Shown here in pieces: positions 16,863 to 24,362 of a DNA stretch of 48,581 nt. Made by a program: the position numbers and the translations under genes. The DNA is from Bacillota bacterium (GTDB lineage: Bacteria > Bacillota > Clostridia > Saccharofermentanales > DTU023): assembly GCA_023426575.1 (NCBI GenBank), contig JAFAAL010000028.1, positions 1-48,581 on the forward strand. Direction: 5' to 3'. The notes under the pieces were generated by a model. That model had not been told where the DNA came from. It was given only the letters and a program-made list of their open reading frames with translations, and did not search any database. Within the stretch, counting starts at the first letter, position 1. Every line of letters starts with the position of its first letter.

Positions 16863-18392
16863 TCAATCCGTCAGCCCCTCTGGACTGAGCCTTAAAACGC
16901 GATCTGGAACCTCCTCGATAAAGCGCCGATCATGCGAGACCGCAAGGATCGCCCCGCTGTATGCTTTGAGAGCCGCGCGGATCTCAGGTCCTGAGAGCGG
17001 CGAGAGATTTCGCGTCGGCTCATCGAGCAGCAGAATCTCCGCGCGATCGAGAATCATTCCTGCAAAGAAGAGCTTGGCCCTCTGGCCGCCTGAGAGCGTG
17101 GCAATCGGACGGAGCATCTCTTCGGCCGTAAACTTCAAACAGCCGAGGAAGGTGCGAATGCGCGTCTGCTCCTCCTTCTCATAGCTTCGGGTCAAATAGC
17201 TGATCGGCGTACCCTTTGGATCCATGGTCTCCACATAGTTCTGAGGCATATAGCCAATTTTAAGATGGCTCTTCTCCAGCTCTGGCAAGATCTGGCGCAG
17301 CAGCGTGGTCTTGCCAGAGCCATTGGGCCCGACGATCACGACTTTTTCTGGACCTGTCATATTGACTTCAATATTTTTTGCCAGGATGAGATCTCCCACC
17401 CGCAGCTCGGGGAGCTGAAAGCGCAGGACCTCCTTTTGAGACGGTAGATCAATATCGGGGAAAAAGGAGAGAAGTATTTTCGACTCGACGTCTGGCTTTT
17501 GCCTTAGGCTTTCTTTCTCTCTTGCGAGGCGGCCCTCTTGCGCCTTGACGCTCCTCATTTTTTTGGCCAAGAGGCGACCAGCGACATCTGAGCCCGCTCG
17601 CCCCTCGATACTGCGCAGATCCTGCTCAACCTTATCCCTGATCTTTCGAAACTTTTCCACTTTGATCGCGTATTCCTCTTGATCCTTCGCAGCCAATTGG
17701 CTGTCCTTGAGGATACCTGCCTCATGGAGCTCGAGATAGTCCCTGTAGCCCAGGCGCTGCACACTGTGCTGCGGTCTCGACTTGTGGCGCAATTGCTGCA
17801 GGTGGATGATGCCATTGGCACAGTGCTCGAGCAGTTCCTCATCGTGGGAGACAAAGAGGATTGGAATGGTCTGTTGCTGGATGAAGCGCTCGAGGAAGGC
17901 GAGCGATTCCAGGTCGAGATCATTGCTCGGCTCGTCGAGAAGCAGGATGGTCGGTGACTTCAAGAGTTCAAGCAAGAGGAAGAACTTGATCTTCTCCCCG
18001 CCCGAGAGCTCTGAGACTCGGACCTCCCCTGAGATCCGCTCCTCGGGAAAAGAAAGCTTCTGCAAGAGCTCATAGTAGAGCGCCCAGTCGAGATCGGCAT
18101 AGCTATAGCGCTCGAGCAAGAGCGATTCCGTCGAGCATTCCATCTCGCTCAGCGTTGCCATCTGGGGCAGATAGCCGATGAGCTCGTCTTGAATCAGAAT
18201 TTCCCCTGAGATCTGGAAATTCTCCTGCACTTTCTCAGGCGCCGCAATCGCGTTGAGGAGGACGGTCTTGCCGTTCCCCTCCTCGCCAATGATCGCAATC
18301 TTGTCGCCCGCCTGAACTGAAAAGCTAAGTTGATCGATCAGGAGACGATGATCCCCCTTGATCTCTATCGATAAATTTTTAACATACAGCAT
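16863..18392 (-). CDS. ABC-F family ATPase, ribosome-protection type
   Basis: 509 aa with two ABC domains and no membrane segment. NBD1: GEEGNGKTV, LSGGEKIKF, ILLLDEPSNDLD. NBD2: GPNGSGKTT, LSGGQRAKLFF, and ILLLDEPTRNLSPLSG. The NBD2 motif EPTRNLSPLSG instead of the usual EPTNHLD is seen in Lsa/Vga-like antibiotic-resistance ABC-F proteins, which act on the ribosome to displace lincosamides, streptogramins A or pleuromutilins. The linker of about 80 charged residues between domains is present (about 215-300). A short leader peptide with a strong ribosome site lies 125 nt upstream, typical of drug-inducible ABC-F genes. Resistance spectrum is inference. Confidence 0.88.
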   Translation of the reverse strand: MLYVKNLSIEIKGDHRLLIDQLSFSVQAGDKIAIIGEEGNGKTVLLNAIAAPEKVQENFQISGEILIQDELIGYLPQMATLSEMECSTESLLLERYSYADLDWALYYELLQKLSFPEERISGEVRVSELSGGEKIKFFLLLELLKSPTILLLDEPSNDLDLESLAFLERFIQQQTIPILFVSHDEELLEHCANGIIHLQQLRHKSRPQHSVQRLGYRDYLELHEAGILKDSQLAAKDQEEYAIKVEKFRKIRDKVEQDLRSIEGRAGSDVAGRLLAKKMRSVKAQEGRLAREKESLRQKPDVESKILLSFFPDIDLPSQKEVLRFQLPELRVGDLILAKNIEVNMTGPEKVVIVGPNGSGKTTLLRQILPELEKSHLKIGYMPQNYVETMDPKGTPISYLTRSYEKEEQTRIRTFLGCLKFTAEEMLRPIATLSGGQRAKLFFAGMILDRAEILLLDEPTRNLSPLSGPEIRAALKAYSGAILAVSHDRRFIEEVPDRVLRLSPEGLTD

Positions 18393-18438
18393 GATTTACC
18401 TCACTGCATCATGCTGCCACACAAAAATAAAGCTCAAT

Positions 18439-18520
18439 AAAAAAGAAACGGAATGCGCAGCAGCAAAAGCCATGCCTCAAAGAGGCCTCAAGATTCAATC
18501 TCGATAAGGAAAGTCCTTAT
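18439..18520 (-). promoter_or_regulatory. Candidate attenuator of the ABC-F gene
   Basis: Successive stems ATAAGGA/TCCTTAT and GCCTC/GAGGC, with an overlapping alternative GAGGCCTC palindrome, then T6. The hairpin directly before the T run is imperfect, so the terminator itself is not certain. Confidence 0.4.
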
Positions 18521-18540
18521 GCTCTTGCCTTAATGATCAT
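18517..18540 (-). CDS. Leader peptide upstream of ABC-F gene (MIIKARA)
   Basis: Seven codons on the minus strand, ATG ATC ATT AAG GCA AGA GCA TAA, preceded by a perfect GGAGG site with 6-nt spacing (18547-18551). The stop codon lies in a 7-bp hairpin ATAAGGA/TCCTTAT (18504-18520), and a further stem GCCTC/GAGGC (18474-18486) and a T6 run (18439-18444) lie before the ABC-F gene. The layout fits ribosome-stalling attenuation. It is too short to judge by composition; the evidence is the ribosome site and the structures. Confidence 0.55.
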   Translation of the reverse strand: MIIKARA

Positions 18541-18683
18541 CGCGCACCTCCAGAAAATGATATTTGAATCCTAGCAGACGGGCTTAGGAAAGGCAAATCT
18601 TCCACAAAATATTGTTATTAACAAGCGATTATGTCATCCCCAAATTATTAAGGGAAAATCTTCCACAAAATTCACGCTCAGCT

Positions 18684-18959
18684 CTAGACAGACTTACAGA
18701 CATCCACCCAGCCAGCAGCTCGCGCCGCTCTCTCAAGTTCCTCGAGGCTCATGGCTAAGGCGCTGGAACTCGTTCCTGCCGCCACAATCAGGAGCGGTCC
18801 CTCTGCTCCATAGAAGCTGAGACTTTTCGCAATCTCAGCTTCCGTACAGCCGAGAGCCTCTGCCGCGAGAGCAACCGTCGCGGAGGATTGCTCAAGATCT
18901 CGAATTCTCGCCGCGAGTCCAAAGGGTAAAAGATAGTTGTAAACCTCTGAATTGATCAT
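18684..18959 (-). pseudogene. YbaK/EbsC-family protein with internal deletion
   Basis: 91 aa against roughly 150-160 in the family. The first part (SSATVALAAEALGCTEAEIAKSLSF, then LLIVAAG) matches the N-terminal half of YbaK-type Cys-tRNA(Pro)/aminoacyl-tRNA deacylases. The tail (SSALAMSLEELERAARAAGWVDVCK) matches the very C-terminus. The middle, which holds much of the substrate pocket, is missing, and the join falls at IVAAG-TSSS without loss of frame. AGGAGG precedes ATG 18959. It is probably a decayed gene, although a short product could still be made. It is 14 nt downstream of the acetyltransferase. Confidence 0.7.
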
Positions 18960-18973
18960 CTCCACCTCCTCAT

Positions 18974-19516
18974 CTAGTTCTGTCTTGCCTGCCATTCTTC
19001 ACGGAGGATGCCATATTTCATACTATCATAGTACTGACCCTGCCAGTAGCGAACTTTACGAATTTGTCCCTCTAGCTGGAATCCCATTTTGAGAGCTGCC
19101 CGCATCATGCGTTCGTTGCCACTCCAGGTCGTCAGTCCAATGTGCTCCAATCTCGGAAAGTCGGCAAAAGTCTTATCAATCCAGAGACGGAGCGCTTCTG
19201 TCCCATAGCCGGAGCTCCAGTATTGTGCCTGGAAAATCACAATCCCGATCTCGAGCCAAAGCGTCTTCTCATTTTCCCAATATCTAGAGACAATGCCGAT
19301 CAGCTGATCCCCGAGAAAAATAGCATAGCGATCATCGCGTAGGAAGTGCTGAGCTTGGGCCTTTGCAAATTCTGCAAGGCTCTTATAGGGCTCGTAGTCA
19401 TCAAAATAAGGGCCATCCCAGTTCTTCCATTCTGGAGCCTCTTCCCGGAAGCCAATCTGCCAGATAGTGGCGAGATCCCTCTCTCTGATGGCTCTCATCG
19501 AAATGCAATTCTTCAT
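18974..19516 (-). CDS. GNAT family acetyltransferase (RimJ/RimL-like)
   Basis: 180 aa. GNAT fold of the RimJ/RimL/SpeG-like branch: N-terminal MRAIRERDLATIWQIGFREEAP, central LWLEIGIVIFQAQYWSSGYGTEALRLW (acetyl-CoA-binding loop around SSGYGTEA) and IGLTTWSGNERMMRAALKMGFQLEGQIRKVRY at the end. It transfers acetyl from acetyl-CoA to an unidentified amine; spermidine, a protein N-terminus or a drug are all possible. It starts just after the terminator that ends grdB and leads the block that separates the two grd operons. Confidence 0.88.
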   Translation of the reverse strand: MKNCISMRAIRERDLATIWQIGFREEAPEWKNWDGPYFDDYEPYKSLAEFAKAQAQHFLRDDRYAIFLGDQLIGIVSRYWENEKTLWLEIGIVIFQAQYWSSGYGTEALRLWIDKTFADFPRLEHIGLTTWSGNERMMRAALKMGFQLEGQIRKVRYWQGQYYDSMKYGILREEWQARQN

Positions 19517-19552
19517 GGATACCGTCCGCTCTAAAACTGTCTCTTATTATAA

Positions 19553-19580
19553 CAAAAAGAGGGGGTGATGGCCCCCTCTT
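19553..19580 (-). terminator. Terminator after grdB
   Basis: AAGAGGGGG (19557-19565) pairs with CCCCCTCTT (19572-19580) around a 6-nt loop, followed on the minus strand by TTTTTG. A strong intrinsic terminator closing grdX-grdE-grdB. Confidence 0.88.
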
Positions 19581-19603
19581 GAATCGAGATCAGATCTCAA
19601 GTC

Positions 19604-20914
19604 TTAGTTTTCGAAGATTGTCTGGTCTTCCACCTCGGTCTGGAGAGCCTTCAGTGACTTCTCGACGAGCTTCATACGCAGGTCATACTCTTCCTCTTTG
19701 CTGAGTCCGGGATTGCCTAGCGGGTGAGGAATTGCAACTGCGGGCACGATTCTGTTCGCGCCGACAGTGAGTGAGATCGGGGTGACCGTGCAGACATGAA
19801 CCACAGGGAGGCCAGTTCTTTCAATCTCTTTAACCATCGTTGCACCGCAACGAGTACAAGTTCCTCAGGTCGAGGTGAGGATGACGGCGTCAACGCCGTC
19901 GGCAATGAGCTTTTTGCCGATTTCCTCACCAAATTTTTTAGCCGAAGCAACAGCTGTGCCGTTGCCGACTGTCGTATAGAAGTATTTATAGAGCTTGCCG
20001 ATCTTGCCATCTTCTTCCATGTGACGCAGAACATCGACAGGGAGAACACGGTCAGAATCTTCATTGGCATAGACGGGGTCGTATCCGCCGTGCGCCGTCT
20101 CATACTCGGCCTCGGTCAGATCACGGACGCCCTCGATATCATATTCGCCGTACTTGGAAGCGTTGGATGATTCGATGTGATCGGGATTGTGCTTGGGCAC
20201 GATACCACCAGATGTGACCAGGGCGATGGTCGCCTTGCTCATATCTGCAATCGCCTTGCCAGGTTGGACACGGTCGAAGGAGGGCATCGGGTACTCAGTG
20301 GTGTATTCCTTGCCAGCGAGCTTGGCCACGAGCATCTTGGCAGCTCTGGCCGCACCGCGTTCCTTTTCGAAGAAGTTGACGCGGATGCCGTTCGGCAGAT
20401 AGCCGTCCTCTGCGGAAGCACCAACCGCCTCACCCTTAGCCAGTTTCAGGCCGAGTTTGGCCATGACAGGAACAGCTTTGCGCATGCCACCTGCAGAATT
20501 GCCAGTCGCGACGATGTAGACCTTGTCCTTGAACATATCGGCGCCTGGATTCTCCTGGTACATACCCGTGATGGCAGGGATGCCAAGCTCTTCCTTGACA
20601 GCGGCAGTGATGGTCGCACTGGCGACGCCGTAGCGGCCAGCGTTGAAGGCGGGACCCGCGATGAAGAGGTCGGGCTTCTCAGCCTTGACCATCTCTAAGA
20701 CGCGCTTCTTGGCCTCTTCCATATTTTCGCCGAAGTAGGAGTCGCCGCAGATGACCGTCGCAACGATCTCCGCCTCATCGCCAAAGGCCTGCTTAAAGGC
20801 GAGACCGGGTCCGACAGCGCCCTCGCGCTTTTCGGGCTCGATATGGGCCATTTCCTCACCACCGATTTGCGCGAAGAACTGATTGATGTAATGAACTACA
20901 CGTAGTTTAGACAT
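19604..20914 (-). CDS. grdB: Glycine reductase protein B selenoprotein GrdB (Sec350 at UGA 19865-19867)
   Basis: 436 aa when TGA 19865-19867 is read as Sec; otherwise it looks like two frames, 20914-19865 and 19837-19604. Around the site it reads DAVILTST-U-GTCTRCGATMVKE, giving U350-x-x-C-x-x-C, the substrate-binding motif of the glycine-specific protein B. The N-terminus MSKLRVVHYINQFFAQIGGEE is family-typical. With GrdE it binds glycine as a Schiff base and hands a carboxymethyl group to the Sec of GrdA. AAAGGAG lies before ATG. It follows grdE by 14 nt and ends at a strong terminator. A candidate SECIS lies at 19838-19852. Confidence 0.98.
19838..19852 (-). promoter_or_regulatory. Candidate SECIS hairpin of grdB
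   Basis: CGTTGC-GGT-GCAACG, a perfect 6-bp stem (or 5 bp with loop CGGTG), starting 12 nt after the UGA. Same distance and G-rich loop as in selD. Confidence 0.65.
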
Positions 20915-20928
20915 GACGTTCTCCTTTC

Positions 20929-22209
20929 TTAGCGAGCACTGAGCTTGTTGAAGCCCATCTCGTTTGTGGCGCCGGTGATCATCTGGAGCTCACCCTCGAT
21001 GCTGCCGTCTGCCTGGAGGCTGCCGTCGTGGCCGCCTGCAATGACATTGACAAATTCGGTGGTGCCGATAATCCGCTCCATGGCGGGAAGCTTGACGACC
21101 ATATTGGCATTGCCGCCCGTGACGACTGCGTCTGCTGCTGCATCGGCGTCGGCGAGAGATTGAGACTTGCCATCTTGACCGGCGTATTCGTCGGTGATGA
21201 TGACTGTCTTGATGCCCTTGGCCTCAAGTTTCTTACAGTTCATGATCAGGTCGGTATCCGGATTGCCGAATCCCTCCTGCGAGACGATGGCGCCGTCGAG
21301 CTGCAGGAACTCAGCCAGCTTGGCCGTCCAGTCAGAGGAGCGCATCTTATCTGCGAGGTAGACGTTCTCATTGGTGATGATGACACCGACAAAGTTAATG
21401 ACTTTCCCATGCAACTTGAACAGCTCCGCGATGACGGGGTTGTTCAGGTGGTGGAAGGTCGTGTTCTTGTCACAGGCCGACACACAGTTGCCAGAGATGA
21501 TTGCACCGTCCATAGTCTCGGTCGGCATAATCATCGTGGTCAGGCTCTGTTTCATATCGACGCCGTAGACATAGGTGTCGTGGAGGAGGCCCTGGCTCTG
21601 GAGCATCATGACATAGCCGACGCGCGGTAAGTCAGGATACTTCTCCATGCCCTCCTTGATGCCGAGAGTCTCAAACTCTTCGGTCTCATCCGCCTGAAGA
21701 TCACGGGACAACTCACCCAGCATCGTGGCGACCTTGAGGCCGGCCAGTCTTGCTGCCTTCTCGTACTGGTGGGGGTGGATGCCCTCTTTAGGCTCCACAA
21801 CCAGGACGAGGTTGTTGAACTGGGAGAAGGGGGTGTAGTCTGCACCAGGGCCAGACATATCGATAATGCCCTCCTGGAAGCCGACGATCTTACCAGCGGT
21901 GACGACGTTGACACCGCGCAAGACATGAGTCTTGCCGCTGCCGACTGTGTCGACCTTGTGCATCCAGCCAGGGAAGACGCCGCCCTCACCCTCGACTTTG
22001 CAGCGAGGTTGAATGACGTCCTTGACTGGCGTGATTCTGCACGATTCTCCCGGTTTCGTGATCTCGAGACGAGCTGCTTTTAGATGTTCATCTTGCAGAA
22101 CTTCATTGATGACCTCTTCTTGATTCACGTAGAGGGTGCCGTTTTTAATCTCGGACTTCTCTGCGAATTCGACGTTTGAGATCTCAATGTAACCTAGTTG
22201 AAGCTTCAT
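20929..22209 (-). CDS. grdE: Glycine reductase protein B, GrdE proprotein
   Basis: 426 aa, full length. GrdE is made as a proprotein cleaved at a Cys that becomes a pyruvoyl group, giving the two smaller subunits of protein B. The cleavage region reads IISGN-C242-VSACDKNTTFHHLNNP; Cys242 is at the position known from glycine-reducing anaerobes. The N-terminus MKLQLGYIEISNVEF and the internal GFGNPDTDLIMNCKKLE are characteristic. AAAGGAAG precedes ATG. It lies between grdX and grdB on the same strand. Confidence 0.96.
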   Translation of the reverse strand: MKLQLGYIEISNVEFAEKSEIKNGTLYVNQEEVINEVLQDEHLKAARLEITKPGESCRITPVKDVIQPRCKVEGEGGVFPGWMHKVDTVGSGKTHVLRGVNVVTAGKIVGFQEGIIDMSGPGADYTPFSQFNNLVLVVEPKEGIHPHQYEKAARLAGLKVATMLGELSRDLQADETEEFETLGIKEGMEKYPDLPRVGYVMMLQSQGLLHDTYVYGVDMKQSLTTMIMPTETMDGAIISGNCVSACDKNTTFHHLNNPVIAELFKLHGKVINFVGVIITNENVYLADKMRSSDWTAKLAEFLQLDGAIVSQEGFGNPDTDLIMNCKKLEAKGIKTVIITDEYAGQDGKSQSLADADAAADAVVTGGNANMVVKLPAMERIIGTTEFVNVIAGGHDGSLQADGSIEGELQMITGATNEMGFNKLSAR

Positions 22210-22293
22210 CTATAGATCTTCCTTTCCTGTATTTCAGGTCCTGGGCGCCCGATCGCATCCCAGTCCTAATTACCATCTCTAATTATACCCTAT

Positions 22294-22698
22294 TTAAATA
22301 AAAGTATCGACACCGGCCGACTGCAGTGCTGAATTGATCACACTGAGGTCAATCAGCTGAAAATCGCGGTGGACGCGTTCGCTGTAATGCGGCAGTCTCT
22401 GGCCGTAGTAGACGAGAAATTTCTCGCAAGCGGCGATGGCTGCTTCTAGCATTTCGAGAGAAAAGCTATCCACCTTTGTCCCTGTCGCTGCCCGTTCCAT
22501 GAGCAGGGATTTATAGGGTGTCTCACCTGGTTTGATACTTGAAGATAGGGGGTGTGACAAGAGTATCTCGCCTCCGTGCACGCGATCTCTCGCCCATTTG
22601 AAAAACGCTAAGAGGTCGAGCTCTTGAAAATCTGTTTCCACGCGCTCGCCCCAGACCTTATAAACCTCCGGATTGTTCGTTAGAATATACGTATCTAT
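22294..22698 (-). CDS. grdX: GrdX family protein, probable ATA start
   Basis: 134 aa. The conserved body (LLSHPLSSSIKPGETPYKSLLM) is clearly GrdX, the small protein that usually opens grd operons and whose function is unknown. A GTG at 22641 would cut off the family N-terminus. The frame continues upstream as DTYILTNNPEVYKVWGER, matching the usual opening M-x-x-x-I-(I/L)-T-N-N-P if the ATA at 22696-22698 serves as initiator, with AAAGGA 4 nt before it. No ATG, GTG or TTG lies in the right place. So either ATA is used or the start codon has mutated and grdX is silent. First gene of grdX-grdE-grdB. Confidence 0.85.
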   Translation of the reverse strand: MDTYILTNNPEVYKVWGERVETDFQELDLLAFFKWARDRVHGGEILLSHPLSSSIKPGETPYKSLLMERAATGTKVDSFSLEMLEAAIAACEKFLVYYGQRLPHYSERVHRDFQLIDLSVINSALQSAGVDTFI

Positions 22699-22957
22699 AC
22701 GGTCCTTTCGCTTTTTCCTCCCCCATTCTAATGCCTGGCTTAAACTTTTGCAAATCCTCAGAAATCAATGTGTTTGAAGATTTTGACAGGAGGCTTTAAA
22801 CATTTCAAGTATCGAATTAATATGCCGTCATATTCACAGTTGAGCAAGGTGCAACACAGTTTGATAACTTTGCAAGGTGAATCTTTACACTTCAGGATTC
22901 CCGTAATCTTTGTACTTTCTTCCGAAGCTCCTTGCTCTTAAGATGGGGCAAATCAAG
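22699..22957. other. Divergent intergenic region between grdX and yedE
   Basis: About 260 A+T-rich bases holding the promoters of the grdXEB operon (minus) and the yedE pair (plus). On the minus strand TTGCTC and CATATT with a 17-nt spacer (near 22830-22850) is the best candidate. On the plus strand TTGACA near 22783 has no good -10 partner. I looked for a glycine riboswitch and saw none. Confidence 0.4.
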
Positions 22958-22971
22958 TTTCGGAGGAATAT

Positions 22972-23547
22972 ATGAAACAAAAATGGATTCTGCAGGCGAT
23001 GGTTCTAGGCTTCGCCTTCTTTATCGCCATCCTTCTCGTGAAGCCGATTGGGGTCAGCACTCAGTTTTCCGTCCTGAGCGGCAAGGCACATCGTCTCGTA
23101 CATGATGCTATCTCGGACCAGCCCCTGATCACCGAGGATAGCGAGGCAAAAAGTGGCTACAGTTCAAGCAATGCTTATTACAATCGCTCAGGTGGGAAAC
23201 TCGCCAAGGCGATTGTCACGCCTGTCACCAATGACCTCGCCTTCTTCTTCAGTATCTTCCTGGGAAGTTTTCTCGCTCACCTGATCTTCTCACGTCTTCA
23301 GAAGGCTGGGGCGCGTCCGCTAAGACAGCTCTGGGCTGAGGAAAAGCTGACGGGCAAGGACATCGCGATCTCTCTTCTGGGCGGCTTCCTCTTCCTCTAT
23401 GGGGCGCGCATGGCGGGAGGTTGTACCAGTGGCCACATGATGAGCGGCATGATGCAATCGTCCGTCTCGGGCTTCATCTTTGCACTCTTCGTCTTCGCAC
23501 TGGCCATTCCTGTCGCTATTTCGACTGAAAAGAAAGTGAGGAACTGA
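22972..23547 (+). CDS. YeeE/YedE-family membrane protein, N-terminal half of a selenium-linked YedE
   Basis: 191 aa with about four membrane helices (about 7-25, 85-105, 130-150, 165-185). The loop GARMAGGCTSGHMMSGMMQSS is the YeeE/YedE signature with its essential-type Cys. The family moves thiosulfate or related chalcogen compounds; the members beside selD and yedF are assigned to selenium metabolism on genomic context. CGGAGGAA lies before ATG 22972. The next gene starts 2 nt after its stop and encodes the matching second half, so the two probably work as one transporter. Confidence 0.85.
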   Translation: MKQKWILQAMVLGFAFFIAILLVKPIGVSTQFSVLSGKAHRLVHDAISDQPLITEDSEAKSGYSSSNAYYNRSGGKLAKAIVTPVTNDLAFFFSIFLGSFLAHLIFSRLQKAGARPLRQLWAEEKLTGKDIAISLLGGFLFLYGARMAGGCTSGHMMSGMMQSSVSGFIFALFVFALAIPVAISTEKKVRN

Positions 23548-23549
23548 TC

Positions 23550-24116
23550 ATGTTGACGTCTATTTTTCTCGGTGCCTTCTTCGGCTTCGCCCTCTACTAT
23601 GTGGGCACGAACAATAACAGCAATATTCTCAATATGCTGCGGCTTAGAAATCTCACTATTGGGAAGATCATCTTCTTTGCGATCGGCTTCGCAGCGGTCT
23701 TGACGGGCCTCAGCGCTCAGTTTGGTCTATTAGATATCTCTCACTTCAGTGTCAAGGGTATGCATCTTGGTGTCATTCTCGGCGCCCTGATCTTTGGCAT
23801 TGGCTTCGGCCTCGTCGGGCGCTGCCCTGGGACTTGTCCCGTGGCCATCTCTGGCGGCTACTTGAAGAGAGGGCTCTGGACGCTTCTTGGGGGGCTGATG
23901 GGGGCTTTTGCCTATAGTCTCAGCTATGGAAAATTAGAGGAGACGGGACTCTTCAAGCTGCTCGATTGGGGAAAGCTCAGCCTCTTCTACCTGAATCCCG
24001 AGACGCCCTCTGTCTTCAAGATCTCTTATCTCGGACTCGTCGTCATGGGGCTGCTCTTTATGCTGGCTGCTTACCTCATGCCGACAACTGTGAGAGGACA
24101 GAAGGCAAAAGGCTAG
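23550..24116 (+). CDS. YeeE/YedE-family membrane protein, C-terminal half
   Basis: 188 aa, about five membrane helices. The signature LIFGIGFGLVGRCPGTCPVAISGG corresponds to the second Cys motif of YedE. It is translationally linked to the upstream half (2-nt gap). In many bacteria the two halves are one protein of about 400 aa; here they are separate genes. tRNA-Sec follows 60 nt downstream on the same strand with its own promoter. Selenium uptake is inferred from neighbours. Confidence 0.85.
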   Translation: MLTSIFLGAFFGFALYYVGTNNNSNILNMLRLRNLTIGKIIFFAIGFAAVLTGLSAQFGLLDISHFSVKGMHLGVILGALIFGIGFGLVGRCPGTCPVAISGGYLKRGLWTLLGGLMGAFAYSLSYGKLEETGLFKLLDWGKLSLFYLNPETPSVFKISYLGLVVMGLLFMLAAYLMPTTVRGQKAKG

Positions 24117-24135
24117 GATGACATAGGCAAAATGC

Positions 24136-24164
24136 TTGCCGAGCCAGGTGACATATGCTATTTT
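24136..24164 (+). promoter_or_regulatory. Promoter of tRNA-Sec
   Basis: TTGCCG (24136-24141), 17-nt spacer, TATTTT (24159-24164), about 12 nt before the tRNA 5' end. It suggests transcription independent of yedE. Confidence 0.5.
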
Positions 24165-24176
24165 AGCAAGGCACCT

Positions 24177-24273
24177 GGGAGCGGATGGGTGCTGGTGTGC
24201 CCCGCGGTCTTCAAAATCGTTGAGAGGGGTGAAAAGCTTCTTAGGTAAGTTCGATTCTTACACGTTCCCGCCA
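24177..24273 (+). tRNA. selC: tRNA-Sec (anticodon TCA)
   Basis: 97 nt including encoded GCCA. Extended acceptor GGGAGCGG/ACGTTCCC (seven pairs plus a terminal G-A mismatch). Six-bp D stem GGGTGC/GTGCCC with a 4-nt TGGT loop. Anticodon stem GCGGT/ATCGT with loop CTTCAAA (TCA at 24211-24213). Long variable arm with a 7-bp stem (24221-24227 with 24237-24243). T arm GTAAG/CTTAC with TTCGATT. The long D stem with small loop and the extended acceptor are diagnostic for tRNA-Sec. It decodes the UGA codons of selD, grdA and grdB. Confidence 0.96.
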
Positions 24274-24277
24274 GAGA

Positions 24278-24304
24278 CAGCAGAGCCGAGGCTCTGCTGT
24301 TTTT
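24278..24304 (+). terminator. Terminator of tRNA-Sec
   Basis: CAGCAGAGC/GCTCTGCTG, 9 perfect pairs with a CGAG loop, followed by TTTTT. Four bases after the encoded CCA. Confidence 0.9.
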
Positions 24305-24309
24305 CTATG

Positions 24310-24333
24310 AAAAAAGCGGGGATTTCTCCCCGC
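24310..24333 (-). terminator. Terminator of the MATE gene
   Basis: On the minus strand GCGGGGA/TCCCCGC with a 4-nt loop, followed by TTTTTT; 29 nt beyond the MATE stop codon. Confidence 0.85.
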
Positions 24334-24362
24334 CTGATGGCTCTTGACTTAGCTGACTATTT

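Noticed and set aside
19838..19867. grdB as a pseudogene broken by a nonsense mutation.
   Set aside because: The stop is UGA at the exact Sec position with flanking C-x-x-C, and a full Sec apparatus is present in the same window.
22699..22957. Glycine riboswitch controlling the grd operon.
   Set aside because: I could not find the conserved tandem aptamer features in this interval by eye.
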